Source: Bacillus sp. RO1
GTDB lineage: Bacteria; Bacillota; Bacilli; Bacillales; Bacillaceae_I
NCBI RefSeq assembly: GCF_012524115.1
Contig: NZ_JAAZWB010000046.1
Span: 1 to 64,000, forward strand
DNA length: 64,000 nt
Direction of reading: 5' to 3'
In this document: in pieces, positions 1-8,930 of the stretch
How positions within the stretch are numbered: position 1 is the stretch's first letter
Layout: the number at the start of each line of letters is the position of its first letter
Notes under the pieces: model-generated
What the model saw: the letters and a program-made list of their open reading frames with translations, nothing else
Told to the model about the DNA's origin: nothing
Databases searched by the model: none
Translations under genes and position numbers: made by a program

Positions 1-78
1 AAAGAGGCTGGGACAAAACTAAAAAACCTTAATAAAAGACGAACAATATAGTTATCATAGGTATCGACTCTAAATAAC

Positions 79-204
79 GCTGTTGATTTCCACAAATGGC
101 TTCGCTTTCCTAGGGGCGGTGCTTGAGCCTCCTCGCTCCGCTGCGGGGTCTCAAGCTACCTCTATCTCCCTCAGGAGTCTTCGCCTTTTGCTCCAATCAA
201 CAGC
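79..204 (+). repeat. Dispersed structured repeat, subtype 1, copy A
   Basis: The ends GCTGTTGATT and AATCAACAGC are perfectly complementary. A central hairpin pairs TTGAGCC with GGTCTCAA. Related copies lie near 42.5-43.0 kb, 57.4-57.9 kb and 60.5 kb. It has no convincing open frame and always lies between genes. Confidence 0.85.
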
Positions 205-245
205 TGGTGCTCCCAAAAACTAAATGTATCTTTTAAACGAAAACA

Positions 246-285
246 GACCCGAACTAATTTGAGATTTCAAATTAGTTCGGGTCTC
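246..285 (-). terminator. Strong hairpin terminator downstream of crtM
   Basis: An 18-bp perfect stem (246-263 with 268-285) closes a 4-base loop. On the minus strand it is followed by GTTTTCGTTT. It lies 34 bp past the crtM stop and is the likely end of the carotenoid operon. It sits inside the composite repeat, so the repeat may supply the terminator. Confidence 0.7.
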
Positions 286-318
286 ATTTAGACTAAAACA
301 CTTTTGTCCCAGCCTCTT

Positions 319-1152
319 TTACATTTGGGAAATGATTTGTTGCTTTTCCTCTCTGGAAACATAATGCTTCGTCTTAAATACTGAATACCCCTTCTTCCGT
401 ATCGAACCAAGTATCGCCCGATACAAATATGCCGCTCCCTTAACAGGAGTTCTCGAATGCATGGGATACAGATGAATAGTGCTCATCGCCTGTTCATAAA
501 GACTTTCTGCTTTATTTGCCATCTCTTCCCACACAGATATGAACTTATTATTCACAATATGCTTATTCAAGTCATCCAGTGAATAGCCCGCTTTCTCCAA
601 CATTTCGATTGGAATATAGACTCTCTCTCGCTCAAGGTCTTCCCCGATATCTCTAAGAATATTAGTAATCTGCATCGCCTGCCCGAGCGCAATGGCATCC
701 TCTCGCAATGCACCTTTTTTCTTAGGAGCCAGAATCGGAAGTAGCATCAACCCAACGGTACTTGCCACATGATAGGAATAATGAAGAACTTCTTCTTCAG
801 TGAAATACATTTTTTTATATAAATCCATTTCCTGGCCAACTATCATGTCATGAAAGGATTGTACGTCCATCTCGTACCTAACGAAAACATCCTGAAGAGC
901 TAACCACATTGGATCTTCAGACGGCAGTTTTCCATTTAAAAAAGAAGCAAACATTCCTTTGAATTCAAAAAGCTCTTCTTTCGGATTTTCCCCTTCATCC
1001 ACGATATCGTCAACCTGTCGACAAAACGCGTAAACAGCCCATACCGCCTGTTTCTTTTCTTTAGGCAGGAGCATAAATGCTTTATAGAATGTTTTAGAAT
1101 GTTCTTTAATTATGGATTCACAATGATGATATGCTTTCATTAAGTCGTTCAT
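319..1152 (-). CDS. crtM: Squalene/phytoene synthase family, CrtM-like dehydrosqualene synthase
   Basis: It is a 277-residue all-alpha prenyl synthase of normal family length. Both aspartate-rich motifs are visible: VDDIVDE near residue 48 and NILRDIGEDLERERVYIP near residue 164. These bind the Mg-diphosphate of two prenyl diphosphate substrates. The family condenses two C15 (or C20) diphosphates head to head. Its start overlaps crtN by 35 bp, and it is the last gene of a three-gene minus-strand operon with two desaturases, so C30 carotenoid synthesis is the likely pathway. It occupies the position of yisP in B. subtilis, whose product is an isolated relative without desaturase partners. C30 rather than C40 specificity is inferred from the CrtN neighbours. 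Confidence 0.9.
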   Translation of the reverse strand: MNDLMKAYHHCESIIKEHSKTFYKAFMLLPKEKKQAVWAVYAFCRQVDDIVDEGENPKEELFEFKGMFASFLNGKLPSEDPMWLALQDVFVRYEMDVQSFHDMIVGQEMDLYKKMYFTEEEVLHYSYHVASTVGLMLLPILAPKKKGALREDAIALGQAMQITNILRDIGEDLERERVYIPIEMLEKAGYSLDDLNKHIVNNKFISVWEEMANKAESLYEQAMSTIHLYPMHSRTPVKGAAYLYRAILGSIRKKGYSVFKTKHYVSREEKQQIISQM

Positions 1153-2620
1153 TGAGATTCACATCCTTTGCAGATGAATGATGGGCAAAATCATGGATAA
1201 TCTGGTTTGCTGCAAGCCTAGCGCTTTGCATAACAATTGGTATACCACCGCCCGGGTGTATAGATGCACCGGTTGCATAAACATTTTCTAAATTAGAATT
1301 TGGTTTAGCCTGAGGTCTGAAAACACCAGACTGAAATAAATTCGGAGCGATACCGAAGCTACCACCTTGAAACAATCCATCGAGCTCGGCATCATTCGGT
1401 GTTCTTACTTCCATCCATTCCATTCTTTTTGTCAATTCAGGAAATGCTCTGTTTTCAATGTTCTTCATCATCCTGTCTTTAAATGCCGTTTCCTTGCTCC
1501 AATCTATATGCTTGCCAGACGGAACCGGTATAAGGACGTACAAAACACTTTTTCCAACTGGTGCCAATGTGGAATCGATTACGCTTGGATTGAATGTATA
1601 AAAGGAAGGATCTGTGGGTACCCTCTTCTCTTTAAACACTTCTCTCATATGCTGCTCGAAGTTTCCACCCATGAAAAATTGGTGAACATCTGAATTCTGA
1701 TAGATTCCATCCAATCCAAAATAAAACAAAACGCATCCTGAGGAAGGTTCATAGTCTTTTTCAATATTGAATTGTAAAGCTGAAGAAGGAAAATCACCAT
1801 TCCAAACGAGCCCATCAACCGTAATACTCTCACCATTAACTTTAATGGCCTTAACGCGTCCTTGTTCTTTTTGAATATTTTCCACCTTACTGGAAAGGTG
1901 CAGTGGTATTCCGCTAGCTTTCAACGTTTCCACTAGCACATCTACGAGAGACGCATAGCCTCCTTTCACATAGTGGATGCCATGTTCATGTTCACTATAC
2001 GGAATTAAACTATACATGGCAGGAGCTGTTTGTGGATTACCTCCGATATATAACGTTTGAAGGGAATACGCTTCACGGAGACGTTCGTCGTTGAAATAGG
2101 TACCTGCAAATTTTTTAGTTGAATGATAAGCTTTTAACCTAAGCAGGGTCTTAAGGTTTTTCCCCGTCCAAAAATCTCTTTTTCGCGTAAACGATTTCTC
2201 CAGGAACGAGGTTTTCCCAATTTCAAAACTCTTTTTCATGTCTGTCATATATTGCTTAAATCCTACTTCTTCGCCTGGAAACTGCTTTGACAACTCGGAT
2301 AGTTGAGTGTTTACATCTTTAAATTTTGTGTATTTCTTGCCATCCTTGAAATGAATGGTATAAAGGGGGGCAAGGCTTATTAGTTCCCAAGCGTCTTTGG
2401 ACACTCCCGCTTGTGCCAGTATTTCTTTAAGCATATCGGGCAAGAGGACAATGGTTGGGCCCTGGTCTATCCGGTACCCTTCCCTTTCGACAAAGGCCAG
2501 CCGACCTCCTGCCTGTTTTTCTTTTTCAAATATACTAACGTGAAAACCCTGCTTTTTAAGTAAAAGGGCTGTAATCATTCCACCGATACCTGCTCCAGCA
2601 ATTGCTATATGCTTACTCAT
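1118..2620 (-). CDS. crtN: CrtN-like FAD-dependent carotenoid desaturase
   Basis: It is a 500-residue flavoprotein of the CrtI/CrtN family. The N-terminal dinucleotide-binding motif is GAGIGGMITALLLKKQG. The DQGPTIVLLPD stretch, the QTLYIGGNPQTAPAMYSLIP segment and the C-terminal GASIHPGGGIPIVMQSARLA motif resemble Staphylococcus CrtN. The family introduces conjugated double bonds into diapophytoene, and some paralogues oxidise the terminal methyl groups. The gene overlaps the upstream desaturase by 4 bp (ATGA) and crtM by 35 bp, indicating translational coupling. Which of the two desaturases does dehydrogenation and which does end-group oxidation cannot be decided from sequence alone. Confidence 0.85.
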   Translation of the reverse strand: MSKHIAIAGAGIGGMITALLLKKQGFHVSIFEKEKQAGGRLAFVEREGYRIDQGPTIVLLPDMLKEILAQAGVSKDAWELISLAPLYTIHFKDGKKYTKFKDVNTQLSELSKQFPGEEVGFKQYMTDMKKSFEIGKTSFLEKSFTRKRDFWTGKNLKTLLRLKAYHSTKKFAGTYFNDERLREAYSLQTLYIGGNPQTAPAMYSLIPYSEHEHGIHYVKGGYASLVDVLVETLKASGIPLHLSSKVENIQKEQGRVKAIKVNGESITVDGLVWNGDFPSSALQFNIEKDYEPSSGCVLFYFGLDGIYQNSDVHQFFMGGNFEQHMREVFKEKRVPTDPSFYTFNPSVIDSTLAPVGKSVLYVLIPVPSGKHIDWSKETAFKDRMMKNIENRAFPELTKRMEWMEVRTPNDAELDGLFQGGSFGIAPNLFQSGVFRPQAKPNSNLENVYATGASIHPGGGIPIVMQSARLAANQIIHDFAHHSSAKDVNLNERLNESISSL

Positions 2621-4143
2621 TGAGCCTTCTCCAATCTTTGCGCTTGAAAGCTTTTTTGAGAATGGGTTTCATGCTCTTCCCTTAACAGTCGTGTTGTTAT
2701 TCTCGCAGATTCGAGAATGGTTGGTAATCCGCTTCCTGGATGTGTACCGCCACCAACAAGCCAACAGTTTTCAAGTTCTTCAAATTTATTATGCGGCCGC
2801 AATACCATCATTTGCGTTAGTTGATGGCCGAGGTTAAAGGTAGCCCCTTTGTATACAAGCACTTCTTTTTCCCAATCAGCAGGTGTGATGATTTTTTCAA
2901 CTTCTATGTGATCTCTGAGTCCTTTAAATCCGCTTTTTTTCTCCAGTGTCTCAAATACTAACTCTCGAAACTTATCTTTATTTTCCTGCCAATCTATCTC
3001 ACTGAAATTGTTAGGAACAGGTGCAAGGATATATAGGGCAGACTTTCCTGCAGGGGCAAGTGTAGGGTCTGTCACAGAAGCATTCTGGACATAGATGGAA
3101 GGGTCACTTGATAGCTTCTTTGTTCTGGTTATCTCTTCTACATTCTTTTTGTAGTCTTCAGCAAATATGATGCTATGGTGCGGTAGATTATAAACGGTGT
3201 CGAGCCCAAGATAAATCATGAAGGTAGAGCAGGAATACTTTTTCTTCTCAAGCTTCCGTTTACTGTATTTTTGTAATACGTTTTCGTCCACTAAATTTGT
3301 CATCACATGGGCGAAATCACCGTTAACCACCACTTCATCTGCTTCCACTTTTGAACCATTCTCCATAATGACACCTTTCACTTTTCGACCTTCTAGCCAA
3401 AGCTTTTTAACCCCTGTACCAAGGTTAATTTTGCCACCATATTCTTTCACCACTTTTGCCATGCTTTCAGAAAGCTGATTGACCCCTCCGATTGGATGAT
3501 AGATTCCATATGCATGTTCCATCCAAGATAGAATGGAGAAGGCACCAGGACATTCCCACGGGGACATTCCTAAATATTTTGATTGAAAAGTGAACGCAAG
3601 TTTGAGTTGTTCTTGTTGAAAGTATTTACTTAATTGATCATATAAACTGCTGCCAAGGCTTAGCTGCGGTAACGCTTTAATGACTTTCCATTGGAGATAA
3701 TGATAGAAACGATCCATTTTCCCTTGAAGAATTGGAGTAAGGGCGTCCATACGCTTTTCCGTTTCGGACATAAATCGGTCATATCCCTCTCCATCCCCAG
3801 GAAAATACCGTTCAATGGTTTCTTTCATTTTCTCTTTATCACGAGTGACCATAAATGATTTATCTGGAAAAACAAGTTCATACATTTCTTTCAATTCTTT
3901 CATTTCCATGTAATCATGCATGTTCCGTCTTGATTCTTCAAAAATCTCCTCTGCTATTTGAGGCATACTTAAAAAGGTTGGCCCCATATCGAAAGTGAAA
4001 TCCCCTAATGTTATTGCAGAGTTTCTTCCTCCAACATAAGGTTGTTTTTCCATAACGGTCACTTCATAGCCATTTGCAGAGAGCATCATGGCAGCTGCCA
4101 AACCACCAGGTCCTGCTCCAACCACTACTATTTTTTTGCTCAT
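2617..4143 (-). CDS. Phytoene desaturase family protein (CrtI/CrtN type), first gene of carotenoid operon
   Basis: It is a 508-residue FAD-dependent amine-oxidase-fold desaturase. The N-terminal motif is GAGPGGLAAAMMLSANG with an MEKQPYVGGR continuation. The FDMGPTFLSMP and GGGTHPGSGLPTILESARI motifs flank the body. It is a divergent paralogue of the downstream crtN. The SKYLGMSPWECPGAFSILSW stretch looks more CrtI-like than CrtP-like. The ribosome-binding site GAGGAGG precedes the ATG. A candidate sigma-A promoter lies about 60 bp upstream (TTGTAA, 17 bp, TATAAT). It may carry out early desaturation or end-group oxidation of a C30 carotene. Confidence 0.82.
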   Translation of the reverse strand: MSKKIVVVGAGPGGLAAAMMLSANGYEVTVMEKQPYVGGRNSAITLGDFTFDMGPTFLSMPQIAEEIFEESRRNMHDYMEMKELKEMYELVFPDKSFMVTRDKEKMKETIERYFPGDGEGYDRFMSETEKRMDALTPILQGKMDRFYHYLQWKVIKALPQLSLGSSLYDQLSKYFQQEQLKLAFTFQSKYLGMSPWECPGAFSILSWMEHAYGIYHPIGGVNQLSESMAKVVKEYGGKINLGTGVKKLWLEGRKVKGVIMENGSKVEADEVVVNGDFAHVMTNLVDENVLQKYSKRKLEKKKYSCSTFMIYLGLDTVYNLPHHSIIFAEDYKKNVEEITRTKKLSSDPSIYVQNASVTDPTLAPAGKSALYILAPVPNNFSEIDWQENKDKFRELVFETLEKKSGFKGLRDHIEVEKIITPADWEKEVLVYKGATFNLGHQLTQMMVLRPHNKFEELENCWLVGGGTHPGSGLPTILESARITTRLLREEHETHSQKSFQAQRLEKAQ

Positions 4144-4204
4144 TTTAAGTACGCCTCCTCATTCCAAACAAACCGTCTTTCCATTAAACAAAGATTATAC
4201 AAAT

Positions 4205-4233
4205 ATTATACATATTTTTAAATACCCTTACAA
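4205..4233 (-). promoter_or_regulatory. Candidate promoter of the carotenoid operon
   Basis: On the minus strand TTGTAA (4228-4233) and TATAAT (4205-4210) are separated by 17 bp. A second TATAAT lies at 4194-4199. A GGGTAT sequence resembling a sigma-B -10 element also occurs just upstream, but without a matching -35. Confidence 0.45.
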
Positions 4234-4429
4234 TCAATAACACTCTCTCTATGTAAAAACGTGCTGAAACGGCATTTGGATGATGTTTTTTTCATAATCT
4301 GCAACAGAAATAAGGGGCTTGTACACACTAATATTAAAATAAAAACCCCTATTCAGGAGCTTTTATTTCTTTAATACGATAAAGAGTTTCTACACTCTAA
4401 TCAAAACACATTTAATCATACTTAGCAAT

Positions 4430-6280
4430 TTATTCCTTTATTGTTACACCGTAATGTGTAAACCATACATGAATTTGTGCGAGGTGGGCTAATAGTTGAG
4501 GACCAGTCATCAGCTGACCAAACCAAGGCACCTGAAATGCTTGACCTTCTGATGAAACGATATCTTTCAGTTTCTTTTTATCCATAAATTCAAGTAAAGG
4601 ACTATTCGAATCTTCCAGAATTTCTTCTAGCCAACCTTTAACCATTTTTGTATATACCGGATGATGGGTTTTAGGGTAGGGACTTTTCTTCCTGTAAAGT
4701 ACTTCATCAGGTAGTATGCCTTCCAAAGCCTTCCTTAAAATTCCCTTTTCTCTGTTGCCGTGCATCTTCATTTCCCACGGGATGTTCCAGACATACTCCA
4801 CCAAACGGTGATCAGCAAATGGAACACGAACTTCTAAACTTGCACCCATGCTCATTCTATCCTTGCGGTCAAGTAGTGTTGTCATGAACCAAATCATATT
4901 TAAATAGAACAACTCGCGTCTACGCGCTTCTATCAGACTCTCACCTTCAAGTCTAGGCGTTTCCGCAACCGTTTCTTCAAATTTAGAAGTAATATATTCA
5001 TCTAGTTTCAGTTTGCTTCTCCATTCAGGTCGAAGCAGTTCCATTCTGGCCTGGGTGGAACGCATCCAAGGGAAGTTACTTGATGCAAGATCTTCTGGTC
5101 TGTGGAACCATGGGTATCCTCCAAAGATTTCATCTGCACATTCCCCAGAAAGACTCACGACATAATTTTGTTTGATTTCCCGGCAGAACCATAGTAAGGA
5201 AGAGTCTATATCCGCCATACCAGGTTGATCTCTTACTAATACTGCTTCTTTTAAATACGCTGCGAGGTTTGTTTGTGAGATGATGGAACGGTGATGAACG
5301 GTACCAAAGGTTTCCGTCATTTTCATGATCCATTTCTCATCGGAATTTGGTTGAAATTCATTTGCTTTAAAGTATTTTTCATTTTCCTCATAATCAATGG
5401 AATAAGTATTTAATGGCGGCTTGCCTTCATTCTTAAAAGCATTTGCAGCAATTGCTGTTATGGCACTAGAATCCAAGCCTCCAGATAAAAATGTACATAC
5501 CGGCACGTCTGATATTAGTTGTCTTGTAACAGCATCTGTGAACAAATAGCGCACTTTTTCCACGGTTTCCTCGAAACTATCCGTATGCGGCCTACTTTCC
5601 ACATTCCAGTAACGCTTGATTTTTAGACCTTCCCTTTTACTCATAATCATTAAATGCGCCGGGCGGAGCTCTTTGATTTGATGAAAAAGTCCATGACCAG
5701 GAGAACGTGAAGGTCCAAGTCCGAAGATTTCTGCTAATCCATCATATCCAACTTCACTCGATACTTCCGGATGGGCCAGAAGTGCTTTCAGTTCGGATCC
5801 AAAAAGCAACATCCCCTCCCCTTGATGAAAAAATAATGGTTTCACCCCAAGTCTGTCTCGTGCAATGAACAACTTTTCTTCTTTTTCATCCCAAATCGCA
5901 AATGCAAAAATTCCATTTAAATGATGAACACATTCTTCTTTCCATTCCATATAAGCCGTCAGTAAAACTTCCGTGTCAGAATGCCCTCTAAAACCATAGC
6001 CTCTCTTTACCAATTCTCTTCTAATATCTTCTGTGTTATAAAGCTCACCGTTATAACAGATAGTATAGTTATTCTCCGCTTTATTCCTTGTCATTGGCTG
6101 CTTACCGCCTTCAAGGTCAACAACAGCTAAACGTTTATGGCCAAATCCCACATGACGGTCCATCCAAATATTTGTGTCGTCTGGTCCACGTAAAGATAAC
6201 GTTTCCGCCATTTTTTTTACTATATCTTTCTGATCTTTAATTTCTTTCTTCCAATCTATCCATCCAGTAATACCGCACAT
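4430..6280 (-). CDS. asnO: Glutamine-hydrolysing asparagine synthetase, AsnO type
   Basis: It is a 616-residue class II amidotransferase that makes asparagine from aspartate, ATP and glutamine. I chose the ATG at 6280 over one three codons upstream because it gives MCGITGW, placing the nucleophilic Cys at position 2. GGAGTGG precedes it. The glutaminase domain (about residues 1-210) contains RGPDD and NGELYN. The synthetase domain holds the PP-loop FLSGGLDSSAI, then ECADEIFGGY and the C-terminal RKKSPYPKTHHP. The position next to yisN and yisL matches B. subtilis asnO, a sporulation-expressed gene. A CATAgtaTA sequence at 6325-6333 resembles a sporulation sigma -10, but I find no -35. Confidence 0.92.
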   Translation of the reverse strand: MCGITGWIDWKKEIKDQKDIVKKMAETLSLRGPDDTNIWMDRHVGFGHKRLAVVDLEGGKQPMTRNKAENNYTICYNGELYNTEDIRRELVKRGYGFRGHSDTEVLLTAYMEWKEECVHHLNGIFAFAIWDEKEEKLFIARDRLGVKPLFFHQGEGMLLFGSELKALLAHPEVSSEVGYDGLAEIFGLGPSRSPGHGLFHQIKELRPAHLMIMSKREGLKIKRYWNVESRPHTDSFEETVEKVRYLFTDAVTRQLISDVPVCTFLSGGLDSSAITAIAANAFKNEGKPPLNTYSIDYEENEKYFKANEFQPNSDEKWIMKMTETFGTVHHRSIISQTNLAAYLKEAVLVRDQPGMADIDSSLLWFCREIKQNYVVSLSGECADEIFGGYPWFHRPEDLASSNFPWMRSTQARMELLRPEWRSKLKLDEYITSKFEETVAETPRLEGESLIEARRRELFYLNMIWFMTTLLDRKDRMSMGASLEVRVPFADHRLVEYVWNIPWEMKMHGNREKGILRKALEGILPDEVLYRKKSPYPKTHHPVYTKMVKGWLEEILEDSNSPLLEFMDKKKLKDIVSSEGQAFQVPWFGQLMTGPQLLAHLAQIHVWFTHYGVTIKE

Positions 6281-6526
6281 ATTGTCCATCCACTCCTTTT
6301 GCTTTAAGCAAACTACGGGTGTTCTATACTATGCCAGGAGTGCTTATACCATGAATTCTAGAAACACTTTCACTTTTTTTCTTTGTCTGTCCTCCTCTCA
6401 ATATTCCTCTGAAAAGTGGGTAAAGTAATAAAAATGCGTCTAGTTTAAAGGCATCACAACTAGGGAAGAATGGCAGACACAAAGGTTTACCCCTACAAAA
6501 CTTGTTGACTACTGGAGGAAACGACT

Positions 6527-7105
6527 GTGAATCTTCAAAAAAGGAAAAACATTATTTACGAACAGAAACGCTCCTATACATGCGGTACCATTGAAAATAT
6601 AAACGAACAATGGATTTTCTTTGAAGCTGAGGACGATGAAGCATTTCTTTTAGAAGAGATTTCAGAAGAAGGCATAGAGATACTCTTTTCGAACGAATGG
6701 GTACCGGGGGTGTTATTAGAAACCGGTCAAGTTGTATTACATACCAAACATTTATATGAATTAAACAATGGAGATGCCGTGCGTGTCCGTAAAAGACTTC
6801 CCCAGCCCTATATGGAATGGCTTGAAGAACTGTCCGAGGATGCGTTTACAAAATTCACCACCCTGCTGAACAACTCCAATATCTCCATTTATGACTGCAT
6901 CTATTGCTATAACACCATGCAGTTCATGGATAATATAAAGGAGCCATCCGGAGTAAATTTTCTCGTTTATGATAATGAAACATTTATATGCTCCGTTCAA
7001 CATCACTTTTCTAGAGGAAAGTCAGTAACCGACCGATTTGAATATACCCTGCAAACCGGCAAAAGATATATGTTTACTAATATGGAACGCAGAAAAGCTG
7101 AATAG
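6527..7105 (+). CDS. yisN: YisN-like protein of unknown function (DUF2777)
   Basis: This 192-residue soluble protein has no catalytic motif I recognise. It starts with GTG, preceded by GGAGG at a good distance. It is acidic in the first third (EAEDDEAFLLEEISEEG) and has a short Cys-containing segment (YDCIYCYN) near residue 125. The identification rests on similarity remembered for DUF2777 and on its position between asnO and yisL. It is transcribed away from asnO and converges with yisL on a shared terminator. Confidence 0.7.
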   Translation: MNLQKRKNIIYEQKRSYTCGTIENINEQWIFFEAEDDEAFLLEEISEEGIEILFSNEWVPGVLLETGQVVLHTKHLYELNNGDAVRVRKRLPQPYMEWLEELSEDAFTKFTTLLNNSNISIYDCIYCYNTMQFMDNIKEPSGVNFLVYDNETFICSVQHHFSRGKSVTDRFEYTLQTGKRYMFTNMERRKAE

Positions 7106-7119
7106 AACGGCAAATGTAA

Positions 7120-7158
7120 AAAAGCTTGAATCCCTATTTAATAAGGATTCAAGCTTTT
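7120..7158. terminator. Bidirectional terminator between yisN and yisL
   Basis: A 14-bp perfect stem (7120-7133 with 7145-7158) is flanked by A and T tracts on both sides, so it can serve both convergent genes. Confidence 0.8.
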
Positions 7159-7169
7159 AAATTTGCCAA

Positions 7170-7523
7170 TTATACACCCATTGGAAGGCTGAAGCCTAAG
7201 TGGAGAATGTATGCCAATACGACCACGAAAAGAACCCAAACCACAACGGTGGATTTACCTTTCCTAGTGCGGACTGCGATCATTTCCATCAAACCGATAA
7301 CCACAATACCTAGTACCATCTTCAATAGATATTGCCCGTTTGTGATCAATGTCCAACCAAGCTGCAAGCCTGTCACAACGATCAAGATGTAGAACACTCT
7401 AAGTACCATCGCTGTTATCTTAGCACCTTTTTCTTTCCCTGCTTTTGTTAAAAAAAGTACTACGACAAACAGAATAAGTGCGATTGCCCATGTTGAAATA
7501 TGTGCATGTGTCAATTCTACCAA
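7170..7523 (-). CDS. yisL: YisL family membrane protein (DUF1516)
   Basis: This 117-residue protein has four predicted membrane helices: about residues 10-25, 38-60, 66-84 and 92-112. The intervening loops contain KAGKEKG and RTRKGKS, giving positive charge on one face. Function is unknown. Length, topology and position between yisN and yisK fit B. subtilis YisL. GGAGG precedes the start. Confidence 0.78.
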   Translation of the reverse strand: MVELTHAHISTWAIALILFVVVLFLTKAGKEKGAKITAMVLRVFYILIVVTGLQLGWTLITNGQYLLKMVLGIVVIGLMEMIAVRTRKGKSTVVVWVLFVVVLAYILHLGFSLPMGV

Positions 7524-7670
7524 CCTCCTTCATTTCAATCAAAACTACTAGTATCATACCATAGAGACAGAAAAAAACTAAGTAAATTACCTTAATATAA
7601 GATTTTGAATATTAACAATGATATAATACCTTTGTAAACCATTACATTCAATAATGGAGGTACTTCATTT

Positions 7671-8864
7671 ATGACAACTAAAACACACGATATCATCAGT
7701 ATGACAGAGAAATTTGGCGCCAATAATTATCACCCGCTTCCAATTGTGATTTCCAAGGCACAAGGAGTATGGGTAGAAGACCCGGAAGGCAATAAATACA
7801 TGGACATGTTAAGTGCCTATTCCGCAGTCAACCAAGGGCACCGCCACCCAAAAATCATTCAAGCGTTAAAAGATCAAGCAGATAAAATTACCTTGACATC
7901 TCGCGCTTTCCACAACGACCAACTTGGTCCTTGGTATGAGAAAATGGCTGAGGTAACGAAGAAAAATATGGTGTTACCAATGAATACAGGGGCAGAAGCT
8001 GTAGAAACTGCCGTTAAAGCTGTTCGTCGCTGGGCTTATGATGTGAAAGGCGTGCCAGCTAACCAGGCAGAAATCATTGTATGTGAAGATAATTTCCACG
8101 GACGTACCATGACGGCTGTATCCATGTCCTCTAGTGAAGAGTATCAACAAGGCTTCGGTCCGATGCTCCCTGGTATCAAGGTGATTCCTTATGGCAGCAT
8201 CGAAGCACTTAAGGGTGCCATTACACCGAACACTGCGGCGTTCATCTTTGAACCTATCCAAGGTGAAGCAGGCATCAATATACCAGCCGAAGGGTTCCTC
8301 TCTGAAGCTTATGAGGTATGTAAAGCTAATAATGTTTTATATGTGGCAGATGAGATCCAGGCCGGCCTTGGCCGCTCTGGGAAACTATTCGCTTGTGACT
8401 GGGAGAATGTCGAGCCTGATATGTACATATTAGGTAAAGCGCTTGGCGGAGGAGTATTCCCTATTTCCTGCGTGGCAGCAAACAAAGATATTCTTGGTGT
8501 GTTCAATCCAGGATCGCACGGCTCCACTTTTGGAGGAAATCCGTTAGCTTGTGCAGTTTCCATGGCATCATTGGAAGTATTAGAAGAAGAAAAATTGGTA
8601 GAACGTTCTTATGACTTAGGTAACTATATGATGGAAGAGTTACGTACCATTAAAAACCCTATCATCAAAGAAGTTCGCGGCCGCGGCCTCTTTATAGGAG
8701 TAGAATTGACGGAAGCAGCTCGTCCTTACTGCGAAAAGCTGAAAGAAGAAGGATTATTATGCAAAGAAACTCACGAAACGGTAATCCGTTTTGCACCGCC
8801 ACTCGTTATCTCTAAAGAAGACTTAGATTGGGCTATAGAAAAAGTGAAGCAAGTTCTATCATAA
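7671..8864 (+). CDS. rocD: Ornithine aminotransferase
   Basis: It is a 397-residue class III PLP-dependent aminotransferase that converts ornithine and 2-oxoglutarate to glutamate semialdehyde and glutamate in arginine breakdown. Visible features are [15 protein letters not shown], the aromatic-binding [25 protein letters not shown] and the lysine motif LGKALGGG. The [15 protein letters not shown] signature is also present. GGAGG lies about 15 bp before the ATG. In B. subtilis rocD is part of a sigma-L-dependent operon; here it stands alone inside the yis block, and I see no -24/-12 promoter. Confidence 0.93.
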   Translation: MTTKTHDIISMTEKFGANNYHPLPIVISKAQGVWVEDPEGNKYMDMLSAYSAVNQGHRHPKIIQALKDQADKITLTSRAFHNDQLGPWYEKMAEVTKKNMVLPMNTGAEAVETAVKAVRRWAYDVKGVPANQAEIIVCEDNFHGRTMTAVSMSSSEEYQQGFGPMLPGIKVIPYGSIEALKGAITPNTAAFIFEPIQGEAGINIPAEGFLSEAYEVCKANNVLYVADEIQAGLGRSGKLFACDWENVEPDMYILGKALGGGVFPISCVAANKDILGVFNPGSHGSTFGGNPLACAVSMASLEVLEEEKLVERSYDLGNYMMEELRTIKNPIIKEVRGRGLFIGVELTEAARPYCEKLKEEGLLCKETHETVIRFAPPLVISKEDLDWAIEKVKQVLS

Positions 8865-8866
8865 CG

Positions 8867-8912
8867 AAAAAGCTTCCTGCTAGAATGAACTAAATCTAGC
8901 AGGAAGCTTTTT
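8867..8912. terminator. Terminator between rocD and yisK
   Basis: An 18-bp perfect stem (8867-8884 with 8895-8912) closes a 10-base loop and is followed by T residues. It lies immediately after rocD and can also end yisK transcription from the other strand. Confidence 0.88.
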
Positions 8913-8930
8913 TGCTTGATTCAATGTAAC

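Larger units (their letters stand above)
1..319. repeat. Composite repeat with 18-bp perfect outer inverted repeats
   Basis: Positions 1-18 (AAAGAGGCTGGGACAAAA) are exactly complementary to 302-319. The right arm may extend beyond the window edge. Inside lie a copy of the dispersed 126-bp element (79-204) and a strong hairpin (246-285). No gene is seen in 1-318. Confidence 0.8.

Noticed and set aside
4222-4227. GGGTAT as a sigma-B promoter for the carotenoid operon
   Set aside because: The -10 matches, but I find no GTTTAA-like element 12-14 bp upstream.
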